Assembly: GCF_024713975.1 (NCBI RefSeq)
Contig: NC_091107.1
Location: 19,707,501 to 19,771,500, forward strand
Reading direction: 5' to 3'
DNA length: 64,000 bases
Source: Paralichthys olivaceus
Taxonomy: Eukaryota > Chordata > Actinopteri > Pleuronectiformes > Paralichthyidae
Below are positions 1 to 26,300 of the stretch, in pieces. Each line of letters opens with the position of its first letter. Within the stretch, counting starts at the first letter, position 1. Position numbers and translations under genes: made by a program. The notes under the pieces are model-generated. The model saw nothing but the letters and a program-made list of their open reading frames with translations, made no database searches and was not told where the DNA came from.

Positions 1-1248
1 TGTTAAATACAGAAATCTGACGTCTGGGGAGCGATTCCAGAATTGATAAATCAGACCAGGGGATCAGCAGGGTGCACTGGAGGAGAAATGAGCTTTGAGA
101 CACGTCCATATTCTGGAAAGCGGCAGAGCCACATTCCCTCATAATGGCTGCAACGTGATGTATGTGTCCACAGGTTACCTCTTACCTCCCCCTCTTCCTC
201 ACATCCGTCTCCGTTCATCCAGGTCACAGGGCGTCTCTGAGACACAGTCATTCATCACAGTTTATGCCCTTTGTGTGTGTGTGTGTATTATGTGTGTGTG
301 CAGGATGTGCAGGGATCTCCAAAGGTTTTCACTAACACTAAAAGATATTTTACAGGCCTCTCTACCTCCTGGACAATTGTAAATCACTGGCAGGGTCCGA
401 AAGTTATTTAGTTAGTTGTGTGGGGTTTTTAAAGACTCAATGATACCTTTAGTGACATTTTGATGAAGACAAAACAAAAAGAGACAATTTAGGCCATTTG
501 TCATTGTGTCTATTTTTCTTTCAACTGGCACCAAATTAATTATTTCCCCGAACTTCAACACTGAGAAAATGTAACCAACCTAAAGGTAGTTTACTGGTAA
601 TGAAATAAAATAAGCAATCACCTCCTTTCCTTCCACCTTACTGTCCATGTCATGAAGCAGAACTGTGTCAGTAGACCTCGTGGTACAGACGCTCCCTCTG
701 GAACAGAATAGTACACACACTGTAACCCAACAGTAGTAATGGTGGGGAGCTCTCTGAGCACAGTTTTAAATTGTGCGTTTGCTCGTCTGCAAACGCACAA
801 TTACATGAATCCCAGAAATGTTCAGCACCAGAGCGTGTTGTGTTGAGACGTCACTGATGCAGGGGGCTGGTGCAGCTATATGTTGTGTGTACTGTGTGTG
901 TGTGCGTGTGTGTGTGTGTGTGAGAGAGATTGTGAGGAGAGTTATTTATAGTGTCATTTACTGTTTGCTACAAAGCAAACAGCAGCATTGAGAGCAGGGC
1001 AGCTTAATGAGGAGTAAAACGAACAGCGACAAGGAAACAGCTTCTTTCCACTGAAGCCTCAAACCAGCTGATTTATTGAGGTCCGGTTTCTTCATCCCTC
1101 GTTCGCCCTTACATCCTGGCATATAGAACAATTAAATATGAGAGCCTGCATTAACAAAGCATCTAAAACGATTTCCAATAATTGCCTCTATTTATGCAGC
1201 TGTGTCTCAATTCATGGGCTTCATCTGTTGGAAGCTGGGACGACTGAA

Positions 1249-1250
<2 letters not shown>

Positions 1251-1339
<89 letters not shown>
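1251..1339. repeat. (CA)n microsatellite, about 44 units
   Basis: A pure CA run. Its right flank is the reverse complement of the left flank of the TG run at 36833, so both belong to one dispersed repeat. Confidence 0.97.
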
Positions 1340-1342
<3 letters not shown>

Positions 1343-1545
1343 CTTCTTGTCCAGACTGTGTTGAAAGGTTCAGGGCATTGTCCAGTCTGCCAGTCATTTT
1401 ATTTTGAAATATCAGTTTGCTATCTGATATAAAAAGTCTCTGCCAAAGTTCACAGTCTAATCTTTAGGGAGCCTGATCCAAAACCAACAAATGACACATG
1501 TACTGTATTCATATGTGGATGTGTTTTATCTATATATGACAAAAA
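1251..1545 (-). repeat. Microsatellite-bearing dispersed repeat, copy 1
   Basis: Reverse-strand copy. About 190 bases beyond the CA run (AAAATGACTGGCAGACTGG, CTTTGGCAGAGACTTTTTAT, GTTTTGGATCAGG in reverse) match copy 2 at 36640-36832 almost base for base. Confidence 0.8.
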
Positions 1546-2743
1546 ACAAGTTTAACTCTAATTCACCCTAAGCAATATTCACATAAATAAATAGGACAAA
1601 ATCTGAGACTTTAATGATTAATAAACACTAACACACTAACACAGTTTTCACTGACTCATGGTTTAAAGGAAATTAGCTTCTTCCCAAAACTGCCAAATCA
1701 TCAGCCACTAGTTCCTCTCAGGCATTCATCAATTTTTTCTTATATTCAGTGGTATGGAATAAAACCAATAAACAGACTTTGATGTGTAAAATCAGTGGAG
1801 TTCCTCTTTATGATGTTAAAAATGTAATACTACTAAACGTCTTACACGATGTACACAAGATGTAATCCATTCTCAGTGTACTTGGACTGTCCACACTTGT
1901 ATATGTCACATACTGAATTTACGACTGGCTTCTAAACTGCTGCAAAATCCCACTCATGTACTTTGATTTGTTGGTATACCCATTAGCTTTGTCCTAAAGC
2001 AGAGCGAGTCCGTTAAATGTAATGTTAACAAAAAAACTTTCCAAGTAAAGGGATAATATTGAGACATTTTTGCCTTTTTTTGTTGACTTAAAAAAAGGGT
2101 CAGGGTTGTTTAAAGTTGAAGTAAGGTATCATTTTAACACAGGTTGGTACTGTAGTACTGTATCATTTCAGTACTAGAAGTGAAAAAGTTCTAATGGTGT
2201 GAAGAAGTTTCAAAATTACTTTTATCCTGAGGTTGATATTTCCCCTAATGAATTTCAACTTTACATTATAATGAAATGCAGGATTCCGATATCTGTGCAA
2301 CACACTGAACTCATCATCATTCATCACTTCACACTGTTCTAACCCACTGTTTGAAAGTGACACAAAGTCAAATACAACATGGCAATCTGCAAGTAATGCT
2401 CATTTTATTTACACTAAAACCGGTCATTGTACAGAACAGTTTGTTATGTCATTGTTGTATAAGCACTTTATGGTGTCGTTTTTCTAACAGTTTTGACAAT
2501 ATCCTTTGAAATAAATTGCATGAAACTGTAAAATAATGTAGCACCTTTGCGATAATGCCATTTGCGTCAAACAGCTGTGACCTCTGAGCCAAAAACATGC
2601 GTGTTTCAAATATGTAGGCTGTTTTATTGTATGTGTAGGATTCATCTCTTTTACTAATCCACCTTAAATACTAGATATATACAGCACAGAGCGGCAGTCG
2701 GTGTATACAGGTGTAGCTGCCTCCTCCATCCTCAGAGGCAGAG

Positions 2744-2894
2744 CTACTCAGTCTGGTTCCCGTCTAGGGCAAAACGGACGACTCCGCCGCTCCTCCGTGG
2801 CTCGGGCCTTTCCAGTGGTGGTGGTGGTGGCTCTCCTCCAATAGCACCCTGGGAATGATGATGACTGGGTCGGAGAGGCTCGTCTTTAGCACCT
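2744..2894 (-). CDS. Unassigned candidate terminal exon B, minus strand
   Basis: It follows a CCTCCTAG acceptor. In phase with exon A it stays open for 50 codons and ends in TAG at 2746-2744. The product is proline-, arginine- and histidine-rich (PPPPPLERPEPRRSGG, then VVRFALDGNQTE). Minus-strand AATAAA signals follow at 2628-2623 and 2409-2404. I do not recognise it. A second open frame in the same segment ends at 2764, so the frame is not certain. Confidence 0.3.
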
Positions 2895-5312
2895 CTAGGA
2901 GGCAGCACATGGTTACGTTACCAGAGAGGAAGAAGAAGGAGACAGAGAGAGACAAAGGATGAGGCATTTTTCTCAGGCGAACAACAGCAAAGCATTGGGA
3001 TAAGTTGAGCTGAGCACCCTGTGACCACTCATTTCAGAGGAGAATATATCCGAGCTTTGTTTTAGGGACTACTACAGCTCCTTTATTCTGTGTTCCAGAG
3101 ATGTGACATAAAAATGCCTCACGATAGTCTTGTGATTTAATTCAAAGTGTGTCTTTGAAAACTTCACTAATTGAATATGAACATAGAATAAAGCTTTTGT
3201 GTATTTTCTAAATTAAAGAGGTTCTGTGGTATATAATACCAGGGAATAATGTATTTTAACTATAATTTAACGTTATAACATTATGCTTATGGAATCTATG
3301 ACTATTTTGGTCCCAAATTTCATACAAGTCCTGTTATAAAACATTGAAAATCACAAATCTTGTCAAATACGGGTCCGTGATCTAATTTGTGTCAGTATTT
3401 TTCGGTCCTTGAAGTTCAAAAGATTGAGAACCACTGATTTAGATCAATACAGACCAATGGTTTTAATCCCCTCTTTGACAGACTCAATTCATCTCTGTGA
3501 CATGACATAGGGATGTCGATAGTTCAATGAGGGTCTCGGGGTGTTCTGTGAAACAAAGACACTAGATAGTACAAATTAGAGAGAAGATCATTAACATGCA
3601 CTTACAATTTCCTTTGAATCGTCTTTTTCCAAAGCAGAGCATCTTCCCTCATTCCATTTATACTCACCCCAGTCGAGCTCATCATACATCCATGCCAAAA
3701 CTCTACAGATATCTCGATCTAAACATAAACATCTGATTGCAGGTCCAACAGAAAAACAGTGGCAGCATGCGTTTGAATGAAAGAAAATGATCCTTATAGT
3801 CTAAACATAGTATGAACATTTTAACCATCAACGACAAGCTGAGATGCAAAATGCAACACTTCATTGATTTCATGACGTGTGAGGTAGTGACCTCCACTCT
3901 CCTCTCTGGGTGGGAAATTCACTAGTGTAATGATTCATAATTCAAAACAAGTCGTGCAGTTTGTTTGAGCCGTGATGAGGGAAAGGGTCACGATGGTGGA
4001 GATGATCGGACTTAAACCTGTGGCCTCCTTAAGAAAAGGCCCCTTAAGGAACCTTGCATGTGGGATGTGAGAGCAGGTGGTCAGACAGCCCTGTTCACCC
4101 CCTACTCTAGTGTCCATATGGAAGAGAAACACAGAGGGGCCATGACCTGAGGGGTGGGCCAGAAATAATGCGGTGGTTCACCCAAAAAAAAAAAATTGTG
4201 CCACTGTATTAAAACATTAAAACATAAACTCCATGAGCATGTATGAATATGAGAGTATGAGTAGCATTTCTGGCTTGGGCCTTTTTTTTTTTTTTTTGCT
4301 TAGCTGCGCTTGTGATGGGTTACCTGGGATTGGGTAGTGCACAGCCCCACAGGTGTTGCTTTAGAGTCTGCACCCAGCCAATATCTCGGATTGGCTGGCA
4401 GAGTTGTATGTAGTGGTACTGTTTTAGCACAACCCTTCAAATGAATCAGAATGTCACTCATTAGCAAAACAAGAAAGTGGACACAGCATCATCCAAGTGT
4501 GACGTCCTCAAATCAAATTCTAACCATGACACCAGACTAAGAAAGAAGAATGTGATCTCAGCAAATGTAACATCACACATTAGTGGTGTGTTGTTTTTTT
4601 TTCACAATAAAGTGCATCAATAATACATTAACTAGAGGTCTAAGAAGCACATGACATCTTATTCTGGAATAAGTGTCTGGGCATCCTTTGGCTTGCATGT
4701 TGCTCTGTAAGTAAGATGAGTTCTTGGAATATATTGAGACAAGGTGCAACAATAATATATTCTTCAGTTCTCACATGGGGCAACATGCAGGGCCTGGAGC
4801 AGATGCCAGAGCTTATGCCAGAATGTGGCGCAGTCTTGGATAAGCATAGAAAGAAGTGGTGAGAGCAAAATTCTCTTCCATGTGGATTCATTGAATAAAG
4901 GTCGTCTCTCGGGACAAAGACTGGGACAAGAGGAATGCTGACAGATACCTGCAACCACTACTCTTTAACCATTAACAAAAGGAAGCGAGAAGACACTGCG
5001 TTTTTTTGCATTTATTTGTAATGTTTCATTAAATATGAGCAAGCAGGTAGAAACACAAGCACGTCACAGTCAATTTTCTTTTTTTTTTTCTTTTTTTGCC
5101 CAAGACATAACTTTCTTTACCATACTTTCTATCCTTATTTGCCTAATAGTCACATAGATAGCACCAGGTGTGTGGTGTGCTAAGCACTGTTTACATTTAC
5201 TGCCAATGACAGAGCCCCCCACCCGCCTCCCTCCTTCCCTCCCTTCTGTTATCACGTGACAAAGCGTCACCCAACCAAAGGCTGCAAAATGCTAATCAGT
5301 CGGGGCCCTCAC
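2895..5312. other. Putative intron or intergenic DNA
   Basis: If exons A and B are real, this is their intron. Apart from a poly-T tract (about 4282-4298) and a repeat fragment, nothing is recognised. Confidence 0.4.
3395..3441. repeat. Short TTGAGAACCACTG repeat fragment
   Basis: The phrase AAGATTGAGAACCACTGATT is typical of the ends of old hAT-type elements. Only about 45 bases remain. Confidence 0.35.
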
Positions 5313-5373
5313 TGCTGATGAGGCGCATGCTCGGCTTGGATAGACACGGCGGTGGTGGTGGCGACGATGGTTG
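5313..5373 (-). CDS. Unassigned candidate exon A, minus strand
   Basis: A 61-bp CpG-rich segment bounded by a good acceptor (a T-rich tract then CTGCAG) and a good donor (GTGAGG at 5312-5307). In its best frame it reads TIVATTTAVSIQAEHAP with mostly G or C at third positions, as in real exons. Its phase fits exon B (2744-2894). I do not recognise the protein. It may belong to an unidentified gene or to an alternative 3' end of MAP6. Confidence 0.3.
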
Positions 5374-6197
5374 CTGCAGACACCACAAAAAACAGAGGCG
5401 GTTACACTCGTCCAGTCAGAATGGAGGGCGGGATGTTGGGTGGCAGAACTAATGAGAACAGTCAGGTGAGTGTGGGGGGTGGAGCACATTGATGACAGTA
5501 CTCTTTTAATCCCAGAAAAGGTGTTTCTATATGTATTTATACTAAGATTTAGAGAAAGCAGCGGGATGCTTTGGACTGACTATAATATATACACAAATGT
5601 ATGTTTTATATACACGGGAGGTTATAATTGGTTTTAACAGATTAACAGTTACAGTACAGCCAACTTCTTGTTCCCTTTTCTTCAACACATTTTATTTAGA
5701 AAATCTGGATTGAAAAAAACAAAAACAGGCCGAACATCTTGTTTTGTAAAATTTTGCGAGATGCCTCTTACAAACATACACACATGGCACCAGCATGTGG
5801 AACCTGCTGCACAATAGAAAAGTGAATCCAGTCTTTAATCATCATTTTAAACAAACTCAACCCCATCAAACCAACATACTGATTTTCAAATTGGAATTTA
5901 GGCAAAACAAGAGGAACCGCTTGGATTCAGAAACAGAGAGCGATGAGCAATAGAGTCAAAGTTACACCTGCATCACATCACTGTGGTTCGGTTATTGGTT
6001 TATAAGTGAATATTACATGAGGTACATTATTATTTATTAAGAAAATATTAATTTGAAGTGTGAATCTGTGCTTCATCCATTCAGCTCCCTCTATAACAGT
6101 GATGTGAGAAGTGCTATTAAGCAGCAATATGAGCCGTCTGCAGGCTAATCACATTGGTTAAGGTCACCCCCAGGCAGCGTACGTCTAAAAACAGAAG

Positions 6198-6198
<1 letters not shown>

Positions 6199-6225
<27 letters not shown>
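6199..6225. repeat. Short (GT)n microsatellite
   Basis: About 13 units, downstream of MAP6. Confidence 0.9.
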
Positions 6226-6228
<3 letters not shown>

Positions 6229-6916
6229 AGTGCAGGCTACAGCAACTGCATATCATGTTGTGAAGCTTCACAGACGGCTCAGTTAATGTGTTGGAGGCGA
6301 TTTTACAGAATTATGACCTATGAAACTGACAGCTCTGCACACTGAGCTTGATGGACAAACTAAACCACTCAACAGAACATTTAGCAGCTCATCCCTCTCT
6401 GAATCTGAAAAACCTTGTTACTCTAATGTAAAATATCACCACGAGTGCATGACAGTGTTATCTAATTCAGCGGGAACACTCATCTGCTATGCAAATGACT
6501 GGTGTTTAATGCATAATCAGTCTAGTGTGACCCACACGGTTTGTTGGCAACAAATTGGGTGTTACAAAATAGCCTGAGTCAAGTTAAACACCACTGTATG
6601 AATGAGCTGCACATGGATGGAGGAGACAGACAAGGTGTTTTTCTTCTGAACTTATATAAGTTTACAGCTGACAGTAGAGTTTAAATATAATGAGACAAAA
6701 TCAAATTTAACAAAGTGTTGCTCAACACATGCTTAAAGCCCTGAGAGCTCGACATGAACAGAGAACAGAAGCGCTGATGACAGAGCAGCTACAGATCAAG
6801 CTGTGGATCAGACACTATTGCTAACCAAGCAGCACATTTATCAAAGGATTTTCAGACTGCTGTGAAATTTAGTAAATTAATCATTAGATCATACCCAAAG
6901 TGCCAAATTGAATATC

Positions 6917-6922
6917 TTTATT
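6917..6922 (-). promoter_or_regulatory. Candidate MAP6 poly(A) signal
   Basis: This is the first AATAAA on the minus strand after the MAP6 stop codon, about 520 bases downstream. It would give a short 3' UTR. No transcript evidence is available. Confidence 0.4.
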
Positions 6923-7444
6923 TCATAAAACCAAAAAAACAAAAGGAAAAAAAATCCTTGATAAACTCAGCAAAGCAATCTGCTCAGCCGATCAAAGCCA
7001 ACCTTTCAGAATCGCTTGTTGGTGGGCCCATACAATAAAAGCCGTCCAATGGCTAGCCAGGCAGCCAGTAGCCATGGCAACCTGGAGATGGAGGCGAGCA
7101 GAGTGGGGGTGGTGGGTGGCATCAAATGGTGGAGGAAGAGGATGCTCCTACTCCGTACTATAGCCTTTACTAAAGCATGAGGCATGAGCAGCAATGACAT
7201 GTCATGTGGACATCTTATTCTAGTATCATTGTACAGAGTCAAGAGGTAGGACAGAGAAGAATAAAAGAATCACAGACTGAATGAGAGACAAAGAAGAGAC
7301 GAAGAAGAGAGTGGAGGGCGAAGCAGAGAAGGAAGAAGACAGAGATGAGAACAAAGATGAAGAACCTTAATTCATTTTGCAGCCTCTGTGTCTGATTTCC
7401 CCCAAAATATAAGAAATAAAAAGAGAAGTAGTGCTTAATGATTT

Positions 7445-21460
<14,016 letters not shown>

Positions 21461-23246
21461 CAGAGGGAAAGTCACAAGTGACTTCCGGTTTACCTTGCAA
21501 AGTAAAAGCCTCAGTGTCGCTCAGGTGAAGCGGTATAATTTGAGACAAGGAAAACAGAGGATGTTTGAAATGATTTGTATTGAATGATGAAGAGTTCATT
21601 TCAGAAACCAGAAACACCAAGTGCACCAGAAACAATAAAGTAGGCCTGGAACGTTATTGATGACATCTGAATTGTCATTGAATCATTGTTGATTTCCGTT
21701 AGAATGCGGATAAACATGGCGAACTTGACGGAAATGATTCGGCTACATGATACAGGAGGAGGGACGTGTGGTCCATCCATCACATGGCTGCTTCTCCCAT
21801 CATCTAGCTAGATATGTGTTAACATTAGAGAAAACAGAAAGGTTTGGACTAACAAACTATTAAAAGAAAACATATAGTCAGAGACTACATAATATTCTAA
21901 TTATTACTAAAGATGTTAGATTGAAGTAAACAAGATGTTTTGGTTTAAAAAGACAATATCAAGTTGGATAATGTTGTCACTCACTGATGACTTTACATTT
22001 AATATTTTAGATTCTGTCATGGGAGCATAACAATAAAACATTTATATTTCATGACAAATATGGCCTATCAAAGCCATTCAGTGATTGCTTCTGATTCATG
22101 CAAATTGTCTTTGTGACTAAGTCTATATGTTTTTGGCAGACAACACACAGGACATGAATAATGCCAACACACTTACCCCGAGGGCCTGTTTCACAGTGGA
22201 CTGCAATTTCTGAAAGACATATGAAAGACAAGCACATTATCTTTTCTCAGAGGCTTTTATAATGGAGGTGGGGATCTTATTTTTAGACGCAACAATAACT
22301 CTTAAGCTTTAAAACATGATGTTTTCTGTTGTGTAGCTATATATTGACTACACAAGCGGCTAGCGGCTGCAGGTTAAACATTAACTATGGATCAAAGTGT
22401 TAACGAGGTCATTATTATGGGTAGTGAACCCATAAATAAATTAATAATTAATAAACATGTGATCAAAGAATAATGCGGTGGCAAGCAGACCCATTGTCCC
22501 TGGCAAATACCAGTCTGACTGAAGGGAATTGGTGAAACATAAAGCGAGAGAGGGAACATGGATTCAGTTTTACAATCCTCTGTCTGTCTCTGTGTTGAGA
22601 TGTGATGCAATCCATGCATGACTCCTCCTATGTCTCCTGTTCTACTTCCCCCTCCATCAGAACCTTAGATAACCCTTTCATTCTCCCAAGTGTGTTGAAA
22701 GCCCTTCACCTTAATTTTTGTCTTGGCTGTGTAAAGATTATATAAAACTGCAATTGTACTTTCCCTTTCCCAATGTCAAACAATATCCAATAATTTCAAA
22801 GTATTTCATGCAACACTGATAATGGTATTATGTGGTAAGAAGTGTGTCAGGGCCTTTATTGCTTGTATCGTTATGTGATTGCTCAACCAGACCAGCACAT
22901 TACACAGTCAGGCTAACCACTGACCTCTCTCCCGTGAAGGGAAGGGAGTTAAATAGCAGTAAAAGCAACAGTAAAGAGTCTACGACTTCCCTCTCTTCCA
23001 CTCACTTATGGTTATTTTCTCTTTGCATGTGGTTCAGCTTTACTCTGTTTTTCAGTAACTTTGTCCTTGCAAAAGCCTGATATGGACTGACAGATCAATC
23101 CCTGTATTGGGTTTCTGAGATAAGAGCGTCAATCAGAAAGGATGGTGGAGAGGTGATAGTCGCGTACTTTGGACCCACTTCACTTGCTCTTCTTCTTTGC
23201 CACAGGCTGCAGCGTCGCGGGTAGTTTCTCTTCTCTCCTGTAAAAC
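21461..23246. other. Divergent MAP6-MOGAT2 spacer
   Basis: The two start codons lie 2.16 kb apart and point away from each other. A TATAAA occurs at about 22740, about 500 bases before the MOGAT2 ATG, but its use is unproven. Otherwise AT-rich with no gene. Confidence 0.5.
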
Positions 23247-23340
23247 ATGAAGGTTGATTTTGCCCCCCTGGATGTGCCATTCCAGAGGAGACTGCAGACA
23301 GCCTCAGTGCTGCAGTGGGTCTACTCTTTTCTTGGCCTGG
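23247..23340 (+). CDS. mogat2: MOGAT2 exon 1
   Basis: Begins [18 protein letters not shown], aligning with human MVEFAPLFMPWERRLQT. The A at -3 supports this ATG. It ends one base into a codon at GTGAGT. Confidence 0.93.
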
Positions 23341-26300
23341 GTGAGTTTGCATATTAGTAAATGGAGTATTGGTGAAATAGAACTGCTAATGGAGCAAAGG
23401 TCTACTACAGTTAATCATCACTTAATTCCACTAGGTGTTCAAACATGTTGGCCTGGCGGCTCTTGGGTAAAATTTAAGTAGATTTGAGAGGAAGAACATG
23501 ATCTCAGTAAAGCGTAGTCCTCACAATTCTGCTATGTTTGTATCCACCTACTGTGTTTATTCAGCTCTAAGAGACAAGTGCTGTGTAACTCCTGCTGCCA
23601 TGTTTCAAATGTTTGTTTTTAAATTTTTAAACTGGATGTTTCTGCAATTATGTGTAATATATATGTATATATGCAGAATATTCTATATTATTTATGTTAT
23701 TTGTTGTCTTTTAATACAAGATGAGAGACATAGAATAGGAAAGTGGATATAAATGCAGTCCATTTGACCATGTACCAAAAAAGGTTCACTGAGATTGTCC
23801 CTGAGGCAAAAATTAAATCATGGACTTTACAGTCTAACATTTGCCCACCACCCCCCAACCTCCTAACTGAAGCCCACTTTATTCTACTAAACCCATTTTT
23901 ATGAGACTCATAAGTACAGATAAATTCGTTAAAGTATAGATGTAGTACTGTTTTTGAAATGAAGATTTTTAACTGAACACTGATGACTGTGTGAACCTGG
24001 AGATCCCCAAGCTAAAGTTAGGTAATAGTGACATATCACACTGTACTGACATCACACAAAATCACATTCTCCCATTGAGTGTCTCTGTGTTATCTGTAAT
24101 CACCAAGACCACATGTGGTATCATCAGCAGAGTTGCATGCTGCTGACGCAGAGCACATACCGCATAACATACCGTTCATAACATGACTAAACTCATGATA
24201 TTCTACTGTAACCATTCATACAGGGTCTATTACATTTGTTATGGCAGGTCAGAGTGGATGCTAATATGATAACCTTGTGTAAAAATGCTGCTGATACACT
24301 GACTCTTTCCTTCCTCAGCACCCACCTGCATCTTCCTGTTCTTCTACCTGCTCTTCACCCGTTACTGGCTGATCAGCGTGCTGTACGCCATCTGGTGGTA
24401 CTTTGATTATGACACCCCGGCACAAGGAGGCCGCAGGTTGCATTTTCTGTGTGGCCTCAAGGTTTGGGAATACATGCGGGATTACTTCCCCATCAAGGTG
24501 AGCAGCTGCTTCTTGATAGCATGTGTATGAAGCCCAAATTTTAATGATCAAATGGTTTCCATCACAATTATAATGACCAAGGTTACCATGGTTTTCAGTA
24601 TTAAAGCTCTGTTGTTAAAGAGTGCTGAAAATGTTCAATTATATATTTATGAGAAATAATGTAGCACTATATGACACCATTTAAAGATGCAACATTTACA
24701 TGGGAGTGATAAGGCTTTAGCTTGCTAAAGAAGTCATAACATAATATCTTGATAATGTTGAAGACATCAAATACAGCAGTGTTCTCCAATTTTCAGTTTT
24801 CTCTGAATCAAAGTAATACAGACAACTGAAATAAATCTGTAGCTCTGATACCGCCTGCTGCTTCTTCTGCCATGTTTTTACAACACACAACAAATGCACA
24901 TTGCTTGTTGTGCTGGTATCTTGGAAACCTTTTTAATTTGGTTGATGCTGGACATTATCAACCCACTCACCCCAGTAGTTACAGTTTAAAGGATTGAAAA
25001 TGTTGAACCAACGGTTAGGAATTTGACCACGGTGTCCGTATTCTCCCTAATGTATATTTTATATACATCACCACCTTTAAGTAGCCCTCACGTCCATTTT
25101 GGACTTTATGGGATTCATCTCTGCAGCACAGGTCTGCCAGTTTATCTAATCTTTGATCTCCACCTACATACAAGAGCAGTGAATCTTATCTCTGTCCTTG
25201 GCAGCAATTGGACCACTGTTTGAGGACGCCCCTCTCTTCCCTTTAGTCATGTACTGCATATGTACACGCAGAACTGTCTCTGTGTATTTACATAGTGCTA
25301 ATGAAAGAAACTTCACTGTCAATACTTCCTTAATGAACTTGAAAATACTGAAAAGCTGAAAAAAAGATTTCGCTTCCATACTGCGCAAACAAACATGCTC
25401 ATTCTGAAAGTTAGATGTGCAGATTGATGCCGCATATGTGTCTGTTAAATATGCAGCATGGAGACAGTAAGCTTAGGTTAGCATAAAGTCTGAAAGCAGA
25501 AGGAAACAGCTGGCTGCCATGGCTGTTGCTGATGGGTTATTGGGATACTTCCGGGAGTGGCGACCTCAGGGTGAACTTCAGGATGTCACTGCTCCTTCAA
25601 CAAAATAAAACAGAACATTAAACAAACATTATGCAAATATTATATGGATTTATAAGTGTTTCTAAGCTTTATGCTAAGCTAAGCTAAATGTATTTTCCTG
25701 GCTCTTCAAATTTAATGGACAGAAAGGGATATCAGTCGTCTTGTCTAATGATTGGCAAGAAAGTAAATAAATGTATTTTCCAAAATTGATTACTTTAGCT
25801 TTTTCTGCAGATTTAGGGCAAAGTCACTCACACACAAATGTCATGGGTCAAAGTAAATGAAAGTCGATGAATTCCACGTGAAGCCACTCTGCACATTTGC
25901 TGTGCTACAGGGTGCAAATATTTGATTTGCCTCCTTGCTCACACAGATTGGAAGTAAGTAGGAGGCGAAGGTTCTCTACTCGCTTATATGTGATTGTTCT
26001 CTTACTCTGGCGGGTCACCTGACCCAGGGGCTGCTGCATAAATATTCCCACACGTTAGTCTATATAACTGAGGTAATATGGATAACTGCTCATTATTGCT
26101 ACATATGTTTCTCTGAAATGTATTTGCTTTGTTTTGCCTGTTTTGATGTAGTTACCAGGGGAGATAAGTCAGCAGTTATACTTCAGGTTCACATAAATGA
26201 ACAGTGCTGCTGACACAGGACAGGACTCAATGTGCAAATCACACTTCTCTGGGGCAGCCCGTTAATCCCCTCTTGTGGGTGTTCATGGGTAGTGCGTGTC

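Larger units (their letters stand above)
1..2740. other. Non-coding flank, left edge
   Basis: AT-rich sequence with a TG-rich tract near 890-922 and the dispersed repeat at 1251-1545. No recognisable gene. Confidence 0.6.
5374..7444. other. Region downstream of the MAP6 stop codon
   Basis: The upper 0.5 kb is likely MAP6 3' UTR. The rest holds a short GT repeat and no recognised coding segment. Confidence 0.5.

Noticed and set aside
186..236. A 51-bp minus-strand segment with a GTAAGA donor (reads RRPVTWMNGDGCEEEGE)
   Set aside because: The upstream acceptor lacks a pyrimidine tract, no partner exon is visible and the protein is not recognised.
1138..1432. His-Thr repeat open frames
   Set aside because: They are translations of the CA microsatellite, with no coding context.
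4640..4954. A 104-codon minus-strand open frame
   Set aside because: No recognisable domain, no splice or regulatory context, and length within chance expectation.
7006..7242. A possible extra MAP6 exon on the minus strand after CATCTCCAG
   Set aside because: The following reading (VAMATGCLASHWTAF) resembles nothing in MAP6, and no donor is present. It is most likely 3' UTR.
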